A stretch of DNA of 64,000 nucleotides from contig NZ_QNRU01000009.1 in NCBI RefSeq assembly GCF_003315235.1, positions 1 to 64,000 on the forward strand, written 5' to 3'. Below, in pieces: positions 58,904 to 64,000 of the stretch (within the stretch, counting starts at the first letter, position 1; the number at the start of each line of letters is the position of its first letter). The translations under genes and the position numbers were made by a program. This DNA comes from Neisseria gonorrhoeae. GTDB lineage: Bacteria > Pseudomonadota > Gammaproteobacteria > Burkholderiales > Neisseriaceae. The notes below the pieces were generated by a model. That model was not told the origin of the DNA. It saw nothing but the letters and a program-made list of their open reading frames with translations, and did no database searches.

Positions 58904-59494
58904 TCACACCTGCACGCCATACCCTGCCAACCTGCCGGTCAGGATTTCCCTGTTTTTGCACCAATCTTCCCTCAGCATACTGTACACAACCGTATCGCGC
59001 ACACTGCCGTCTTTACGGAGCATATGCATACGCAGCACGCCGTCTTTTTCCGCGCCCAGCCGTTCGATGGCACGTTGCGAGGCAAGGTTCAGAATATCCG
59101 TGCGCCATCCCGCGCAACAGCAAGCTAAAACATCAAATGCGTAATCCAACAGCATGATTTTGCAACAGGTGTTTATCCGTTTCCGCCGTGCCGATGCCGC
59201 ATACCATGTGAATCCGATATCCAAACGCGGAATCTGCGGTTCAAAATGATAATACGCCGTTGTCCCGACCACCCTGTCCGCCTCTTCATCGACAACCGCA
59301 AACGCCAAACGCGTTGCCAATGCTGTCCCGATATAGTCTGCCACCCTATCCGGATGGGGCGCGGACGTTACCCCCAGCTTCCAAACCTCCCCATCGCAAA
59401 CCGCCTCGCGCAAACCCGTTTCATGATGCACATCCAACGGTTCGAACCGTACGCCGCCCAATGACAAAACCGGCAGTATTATCCTTTCCGACAT
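58904..59494 (-). CDS. GNAT family N-acetyltransferase (RimJ/RimL type)
   Basis: A 196-residue acetyltransferase. Motif blocks of the RimJ/RimL type are FAVVDEEADRVVGTTAYYHF, DIGFTWYAASARRKRINTCCKIMLLDYAF (acetyl-CoA loop) and ASQRAIERLGAEKDGVLRMHM. Substrate is unknown; protein N-termini or antibiotics are both seen in the family. A GAAAAGGA site precedes the ATG. A cluster of cysteines (LACCCAGW) is unusual. Confidence 0.85.
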   Translation of the reverse strand: MSERIILPVLSLGGVRFEPLDVHHETGLREAVCDGEVWKLGVTSAPHPDRVADYIGTALATRLAFAVVDEEADRVVGTTAYYHFEPQIPRLDIGFTWYAASARRKRINTCCKIMLLDYAFDVLACCCAGWRTDILNLASQRAIERLGAEKDGVLRMHMLRKDGSVRDTVVYSMLREDWCKNREILTGRLAGYGVQV

Positions 59495-59516
59495 CCTTTT
59501 CTCCCAATATTCCGCC

Positions 59517-59552
59517 TTCAGACGGCATTTCCGCCCGAAATGCCGTCTGAAC
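59517..59552. repeat. Inverted pair of uptake sequences
   Basis: TTCAGACGGCATTT and AAATGCCGTCTGAA flank a short loop between the GNAT gene and the formyl-THF cyclo-ligase gene. Confidence 0.7.
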
Positions 59553-59554
59553 GG

Positions 59555-60136
59555 CTAAAAACACAATATCCCCGCTTCCGATACAAAACCGTCCAGCGGC
59601 AGGTCGTGCGCCTCGCGTGGGAGCCTGTCCACCAACTGGCAGGCAAAGCCCACGCCCACGGTTTTCGCCTGCAAACGGTATTTCATCGCCGAAAGCGTCG
59701 CATCGTAATAGCCGCCTGCCTGCCCCAAACGGTAGCCTTCGCGGTCTATGCCGACAAGCGGGACGAGCAATACCGACAAACCGTGCACGCGGATTTTGCG
59801 CCCTGCAAACTGAGGGACATGCAGCTTCGCCCTACCGCGCTTGCGTTCCCGTTCCATTCCGCGTTCAGGATACGGCGTAAACCACATCCGCCGCGTGTGC
59901 GGTTCGATATAAGGCAGATAGAGTTTTGCGCCGCGTTTTTGCGCCGCGCGGACAAAGCCGTCCAAACGCAGCTCGTTGCCCATCGGCCAATACACGCCGA
60001 TCTTCCGCCCCTTTTTGATATAACGTTTGAGCAGGCGGTTGATTTTTACCGCCGCCGCCGCCCGCACGTCCCGCCCCATTTGCGAACGCCGCCCGCGCAA
60101 TTCGCGGCGCAGGGCGCGTTTTTCCTCGTTCCTCAT
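59555..60136 (-). CDS. 5-formyltetrahydrofolate cyclo-ligase
   Basis: A 193-residue enzyme that recovers 5-formyl-THF to 5,10-methenyl-THF. The family signature is LVPLVGIDREGYRLGQAGGYYDATLS. A basic N-terminal helix (RALRRELRGRRSQM) binds ATP. The ATG at MRNEEKRAL is used; the longer frame has no family support. It is divergent from a small membrane-protein gene. Confidence 0.9.
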   Translation of the reverse strand: MRNEEKRALRRELRGRRSQMGRDVRAAAAVKINRLLKRYIKKGRKIGVYWPMGNELRLDGFVRAAQKRGAKLYLPYIEPHTRRMWFTPYPERGMERERKRGRAKLHVPQFAGRKIRVHGLSVLLVPLVGIDREGYRLGQAGGYYDATLSAMKYRLQAKTVGVGFACQLVDRLPREAHDLPLDGFVSEAGILCF

Positions 60137-60213
60137 TTCAGACGGCCTTTCAGGATTGCGGTAGAATGTTGCGATTATAACGATTTTGTTAACATTCAAA
60201 CAGGACGCACACA

Positions 60214-60447
60214 ATGTGGCACATCGTCGCCATCGGCTATCTTTTTGTTGCCGTTATGTATTCCGCCGCGCAGCCGAGTATTGCGCGCGCTTTGATTTAT
60301 TTGGTTTTTTGGGTGGTTCTGCCCACCGTGTTCACGGTCTTCGCCGTAACCGTCCGCCGCCGCAACCGCCTGATGAGGCAGCAGGAACAGGCAGAATCCG
60401 AACAGCAGCGCGCACAACGGCAAAAAGACAGCGGCACAAAACCCTGA
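60214..60447 (+). CDS. Small membrane protein of unknown function
   Basis: A 77-residue protein with two hydrophobic helices (HIVAIGYLFVAVMYSAAQ and LIYLVFWVVLPTVFTVFAVTV) and a charged C-terminal tail. The codon use is that of Neisseria and an upstream AACAGGACG site gives a start. It is alone between the cyclo-ligase gene and rpsB. No family recognised. Confidence 0.65.
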   Translation: MWHIVAIGYLFVAVMYSAAQPSIARALIYLVFWVVLPTVFTVFAVTVRRRNRLMRQQEQAESEQQRAQRQKDSGTKP

Positions 60448-60547
60448 ATCCCTTTTCAGACGGCATCTTATCCGCTATAATCCGTCAGTTTTCCATTTCG
60501 GAAACACACTATTTTTAAAACTTATGCCCACTTTCGCCGAAGGGTGC

Positions 60548-60578
60548 TTGACAATAGGCGCCGCCTATCAAGTTCTAT
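60548..60578 (+). promoter_or_regulatory. Probable rpsB promoter with internal palindrome
   Basis: A perfect TTGACA is followed immediately by the 15-base palindrome ATAGGCG-C-CGCCTAT (60554-60568) and then a weak -10 (TTCTAT) at a long spacing of 19. The palindrome covers the spacer and may be an operator or part of a leader stem. Confidence 0.4.
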
Positions 60579-60619
60579 GCGATTGAATGTGTGCTCTTTA
60601 ACCCTTTCAAGGAAATAAC

Positions 60620-61348
60620 ATGTCTCAAATTACTATGCGTCAGATGATTGAAGCCGGTGTTCACTTCGGTCACCAAACCCGTTTCTGGAACCCGAAAATG
60701 GCTCAATACATTTTCGGCGCGCGCAACAAAATCCATATCGTAAACTTGGAAAAAACCCTGCCGATGTTCCAAGAGGCGCAAGAAGCCGTACGTCGTCTGG
60801 TTGCCAACAAAGGTACGGTATTGTTCGTAGGTACCAAACGCCAGGCACGCGACATCATCCGCGAAGAAGCGACCCGCGCCGGTATGCCTTTCGTCGACCA
60901 CCGCTGGTTGGGCGGTATGCTGACCAACTACAAAACCGTTAAGCAATCCATCAAACGCCTGGAAGAAAAAACCGCAGCCTTGGAAAATGCTGCCGAAAGC
61001 GGTTTCAGCAAAAAAGAAATTCTGGAAATGCAACGCGACGTTGAAAAACTGGAACGCTCTTTGGGCGGTATCAAAAACATGAAAGGCCTGCCCGACGCGA
61101 TTTTCGTTATCGATACCGGCTACCAAAAAGGTACTCTGGTTGAAGCTGAAAAACTGGGCATCCCCGTTATCGCCGTAGTCGATACCAACAACAGCCCAGA
61201 CGGCGTGAAATACGTCATCCCCGGCAACGACGACTCCGCCAAAGCCATCCGCCTGTACTGCCGAGGCATCGCCGACGCAGTTTTGGAAGGCAAAAACCAA
61301 GCGCTGCAAGAAACCGTAGCCGCTGCCCAAGAAACCGCTGCCGAGTAA
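60620..61348 (+). CDS. rpsB: 30S ribosomal protein S2
   Basis: S2 of the small subunit, 242 residues. Blocks include [34 protein letters not shown] and the end with [15 protein letters not shown]. The start follows an AAGGA site. First of the rpsB-tsf-pyrH group, with a weak terminator after it. Confidence 0.98.
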   Translation: MSQITMRQMIEAGVHFGHQTRFWNPKMAQYIFGARNKIHIVNLEKTLPMFQEAQEAVRRLVANKGTVLFVGTKRQARDIIREEATRAGMPFVDHRWLGGMLTNYKTVKQSIKRLEEKTAALENAAESGFSKKEILEMQRDVEKLERSLGGIKNMKGLPDAIFVIDTGYQKGTLVEAEKLGIPVIAVVDTNNSPDGVKYVIPGNDDSAKAIRLYCRGIADAVLEGKNQALQETVAAAQETAAE

Positions 61349-61358
61349 TTCGGTACAC

Positions 61359-61384
61359 AGAAGAGGGGCGTTATGCCCCTTTTC
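61359..61384 (+). terminator. Terminator or attenuator after rpsB
   Basis: AGGGGC and GCCCCT with a GTTAT loop and a TTTTC tail follow the rpsB stop. An intercistronic hairpin like this lowers read-through into tsf in E. coli. Confidence 0.7.
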
Positions 61385-61476
61385 TCAAATATGCCGTCTG
61401 AACGCCCGTTCGCGGCACACGATTCCCGAATGTGGAAAATCCTTTCCGTATTTCCCAAAAATCTAGGAGATTCAAA

Positions 61477-62331
61477 ATGGCAGAAATTACTGCAAAAATG
61501 GTTGCCGACCTGCGCGCCGCTACCGGCCTGGGTATGATGGAATGCAAAAAAGCCTTGGTTGAAGCTGAAGGCAACTTCGACAAAGCCGAAGAAATCCTGC
61601 GTATTAAATCCGGTGCGAAAGCGGGCAAACTGGCTGGTCGTACTGCTGCCGAAGGCGTATTGGCTTATGCAATCAACGGTAATGTCGGCGCATTGGTCGA
61701 AGTAAACTGCGAAACCGACTTCGTTGCTAAAGACGCCGGCTTCGTAGAATTTGCCAACTTCGTTGCGAAAACTGCTGCCGAGAAAAAACCGGCTTCTGTT
61801 GAAGAACTGAGCGAACTGGTTGAATCAGAACGCAAAGCCATCATCGCTAAATTGGGCGAGAACATGTCTGTCCGCCGCTTCCAAGTGATTGACACTGCCA
61901 ACCAACTGGTTGCCTACATCCACGGCGCATTGGCGACCGAAGGCGTTTTGGTCGAGTACAAAGGCTCTGAAGATGTAGCACGCAAAATCGGTATGCACAT
62001 CGTTGCCGCCAAACCGCAATGCGTAAGCGAAGCCGAAGTAGATACTGAAACCGTTGAAAAAGAACGCCACATCTACACCGAGCAAGCCATCGCTTCCGGC
62101 AAACCTGCCGACATCGCCGCTAAAATGGTTGAAGGCCGTATCCGCAAATTCTTGGCTGAAATCACTCTGAACGGCCAAGCATTCGTGATGAACCCTGACC
62201 AAACTGTTGCCCAATTCGCTAAAGAAAACGACACTGAAGTGGTTAGCTTCATCCGCTACAAAGTAGGCGACGGTATCGAGAAAGCCGTTGTCGACTACGC
62301 AGCCGAAGTAGCCGCAGCCGCCAAAGTGTAA
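61477..62331 (+). CDS. tsf: Elongation factor Ts
   Basis: Nucleotide exchange factor for EF-Tu, 284 residues. N-terminal UBA-like helices ([21 protein letters not shown]) contain the conserved TGAGMMDCKKAL-type motif. The ATG at MAEITAKM follows AGGAG. It ends in a strong terminator before pyrH. Confidence 0.97.
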   Translation: MAEITAKMVADLRAATGLGMMECKKALVEAEGNFDKAEEILRIKSGAKAGKLAGRTAAEGVLAYAINGNVGALVEVNCETDFVAKDAGFVEFANFVAKTAAEKKPASVEELSELVESERKAIIAKLGENMSVRRFQVIDTANQLVAYIHGALATEGVLVEYKGSEDVARKIGMHIVAAKPQCVSEAEVDTETVEKERHIYTEQAIASGKPADIAAKMVEGRIRKFLAEITLNGQAFVMNPDQTVAQFAKENDTEVVSFIRYKVGDGIEKAVVDYAAEVAAAAKV

Positions 62332-62345
62332 GGCACTTATGAAAA

Positions 62346-62388
62346 AGAAAGCACCTGGATTCCAAACGAATCAGGGTGCTTTTTTTTG
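62346..62388 (+). terminator. Intrinsic terminator of tsf
   Basis: AAAGCACC and GGTGCTTT stem with a T8 tract follows the tsf stop, loop about 20 bases. Confidence 0.85.
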
Positions 62389-62547
62389 AGAAAACCGTTT
62401 ACGGTACCTATTTTAAGACGACCGAATATAAAGGCCGTCTGAAAACAAAACAATAATAGAACGACACACCATATCATTGTAATCCGACCATTTGAAATTC
62501 AGACGTCCCAACTCCGACCGACGACATTCAAGAAAGCAAGGTATCCC

Positions 62548-63267
62548 ATGACACAGCAAATCAAATACAAACGCGTATTACTGAAACTCTCCGGCGAATC
62601 CCTGATGGGTTCCGATCCGTTCGGCATCAATCACGATACCATTGTTCAAACTGTCGGCGAAATTGCCGAAATCGTGAAAATGGGTGTGCAAGTCGGTATC
62701 GTTGTCGGCGGCGGTAACATTTTCCGCGGCGTATCTGCACAAGCAGGCAGCATGGACCGCGCCACTGCCGACTACATGGGCATGATGGCGACCGTGATGA
62801 ACGCCTTGGCACTCAAAGACGCATTTGAAACCTTGGGCATCAAAGCGCGCGTACAATCCGCACTGTCTATGCAGCAAATCGCTGAAACTTACGCCCGTCC
62901 TAAAGCCATTCAATATTTGGAAGAAGGCAAAGTCGTGATTTTCGCCGCCGGTACCGGTAATCCGTTCTTCACGACCGACACTGCCGCCGCATTGCGCGGC
63001 GCGGAAATGAACTGCGACGTGATGCTCAAAGCCACCAACGTCGACGGCGTGTACACCGCAGACCCGAAAAAAGACCCGTCCGCCACACGCTACGAAACCA
63101 TTACTTTTGACGAAGCCTTGAATAAAAACCTCAAAGTCATGGACGCGACCGCCTTTGCCCTCTGCCGCGAACGCAAGCTCAATATCGTCGTCTTCGGCAT
63201 CGCCAAACAAGGCTCGCTCAAACGCGTCATTACCGGCGAAGACGAAGGCACACTGGTCCACTGCTGA
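62548..63267 (+). CDS. pyrH: UMP kinase
   Basis: Hexameric UMP kinase of 239 residues. Motifs [32 protein letters not shown] and [17 protein letters not shown] are conserved. It follows tsf after a terminator and a 216-base gap, so it may have its own promoter. An AAGCAAGG stretch precedes the ATG. Confidence 0.97.
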   Translation: MTQQIKYKRVLLKLSGESLMGSDPFGINHDTIVQTVGEIAEIVKMGVQVGIVVGGGNIFRGVSAQAGSMDRATADYMGMMATVMNALALKDAFETLGIKARVQSALSMQQIAETYARPKAIQYLEEGKVVIFAAGTGNPFFTTDTAAALRGAEMNCDVMLKATNVDGVYTADPKKDPSATRYETITFDEALNKNLKVMDATAFALCRERKLNIVVFGIAKQGSLKRVITGEDEGTLVHC

Positions 63268-63339
63268 TTGATGATTGACCATAGGGTCGGCAGATATAGT
63301 CGCATATGGGCTTCAGACAGCCATTTATTATATGGAGAT

Positions 63340-63412
63340 TATAGTGGATTAAATTTAAACCGGTACGGCGTTGCCTCGCCTTGCCGTACCGGTTTAAATT
63401 TAATCCACTATA
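63340..63412. mobile_element. 73-bp palindromic Correia-like mini-element
   Basis: TATAGTGGATTAAATTTAAA and its complement face each other around GTACGGC-GTTGCCTCGCCTT-GCCGTAC, so nearly the whole unit is one perfect hairpin. Its ends match the Correia terminal repeat TATAGTGGATTAA. It is a strongly shortened or related miniature element, about 46 bases upstream of mafA. Confidence 0.85.
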
Positions 63413-63457
63413 TTTACAATTTTGATACAATTTGTTTTTCATCAAAGGAGAAAATCT

Positions 63458-64000
63458 ATGCGGGCACGGCTGCTGATACCTATTCTTTTTTCAGTTTTTA
63501 TTTTATCCGCCTGCGGGACACTGACAGGTATTCCATCGCATGGCGGAGGCAAACGCTTCGCGGTCGAACAAGAACTTGTGGCCGCTTCTGCCAGAGCTGC
63601 CGTTAAAGACATGGATTTACAGGCATTACACGGACGAAAAGTTGCATTGTACATTGCAACTATGGGCGACCAAGGTTCAGGCAGTTTGACAGGGGGTCGC
63701 TACTCCATTGATGCACTGATTCGCGGCGAATACATAAACAGCCCTGCCGTCCGCACCGATTACACCTATCCGCGTTACGAAACCACCGCTGAAACAACAT
63801 CAGGCGGTTTGACGGGTTTAACCACTTCTTTATCTACACTTAATGCCCCTGCACTCTCGCGCACCCAATCAGACGGTAGCGGAAGTAGGAGCAGTCTGGG
63901 CTTAAATATTGGCGGGATGGGGGATTATCGAAATGAAACCTTGACGACCAACCCGCGCGACACCGCCTTTCTTTCCCACTTGGTACAGACCGTATTTTTC
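63458..64000 (+). CDS. mafA: MafA adhesin lipoprotein (5' part)
   Basis: The window ends inside this gene, with 181 codons visible. The lipoprotein signal ends [11 protein letters not shown], with the lipidated Cys at 19. The mature region starts [19 protein letters not shown] and continues in MafA style ([20 protein letters not shown] type). MafA is a glycolipid-binding adhesin of the maf (multiple adhesin family) islands, which also carry mafB toxins and mafI immunity genes further right. An AAAGGAG site precedes the ATG. The 3' end is not in the window. Confidence 0.93.
   Translation, partial: MRARLLIPILFSVFILSACGTLTGIPSHGGGKRFAVEQELVAASARAAVKDMDLQALHGRKVALYIATMGDQGSGSLTGGRYSIDALIRGEYINSPAVRTDYTYPRYETTAETTSGGLTGLTTSLSTLNAPALSRTQSDGSGSRSSLGLNIGGMGDYRNETLTTNPRDTAFLSHLVQTVFF

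Overview
The window is chromosomal DNA of a pathogenic-type Neisseria (N. gonorrhoeae / N. meningitidis group). This rests on dozens of copies of the 12-mer DNA uptake sequence ATGCCGTCTGAA (many as inverted pairs at gene ends), two full-length Correia elements with TATAGTGGATTAAC-type ends, dRS3-type repeats, the neisserial Fur-controlled sRNA NrrF, the adhesin complex protein ACP, the BirA-CoaX fusion and the start of a mafA gene. I cannot fix the species from this sequence alone; the gene order fits the NMB2040-NMB2105 / NGO1970-NGO2045 stretch as I remember it. No rRNA operon, prophage, insertion sequence or CRISPR array is visible.

Layout. 0-5 kb: thiC behind a TPP riboswitch, initiator tRNA, a Nudix enzyme of the thiamin-damage type and an ABC ATPase. 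4.7-7.5 kb: a sugar-permease-less PTS (ptsI, ptsH, a mannose-family EIIA). 7.5-11.6 kb: hpt, a periplasmic ATP-dependent DNA ligase, a metallo-beta-lactamase-fold hydrolase and rmuC. 11.9-14.7 kb: cytochrome bc1 operon petABC. 14.8-16.6 kb: a NIF3-family gene and metR. 16.6-17.6 kb: an AT-rich scar with an immunity-like gene. 17.7-20.6 kb: rplM-rpsI, 6S RNA, zapA, a zapB-like gene and gpsA. 20.7-27.2 kb: ppc, thiF/moeB, a candidate small RNA, slyX, an antiporter and prmC. 27.7-32.3 kb: a polar amino acid (probably cysteine) ABC transporter and tldD. 32.3-37 kb: a second TPP riboswitch with cytX, thiO, thiE, thiS and thiG, interrupted by dRS3 and Correia repeats. 37.5-41.4 kb: NrrF, a SPOR-like protein, birA-coaX, hldC and a tRNA operon (Pro, Arg, His). 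41.6-47.8 kb: folD, an RDD protein, asd, a degenerate hydrolase, a membrane protein, an exonuclease III family gene and cysS. 47.8-49.8 kb: a HaeII/NgoBI-like restriction-modification pair. 49.8-60.4 kb: obg, cytochrome b561, rsmI, yraN, gmhA, a BON lipoprotein, map, an XRE regulator, ACP, mqo and a formyl-THF cyclo-ligase. 60.6-63.3 kb: rpsB, tsf, pyrH; then a 73-bp palindromic element and mafA, which runs off the window.

Themes. Thiamin synthesis is the dominant pathway: thiC, cytX, thiO, thiE, thiS, thiG, a thiF candidate and a Nudix enzyme that may remove damaged thiamin diphosphate, with two TPP riboswitches. Heptose supply for LOS is represented by gmhA and a stand-alone hldC. Respiratory functions are petABC, mqo and cytochrome b561. 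The most unusual signals are: the ribosome-binding site of thiC locked in a hairpin downstream of its riboswitch; an orphan toxin-tail/immunity pair between metR and rpsI; a probable unnamed sRNA with its own promoter and terminator at 24.4 kb; an alpha/beta hydrolase that lacks its catalytic triad; a 273-bp in-frame repeat in rmuC; and uptake sequences read as protein inside conserved motifs.
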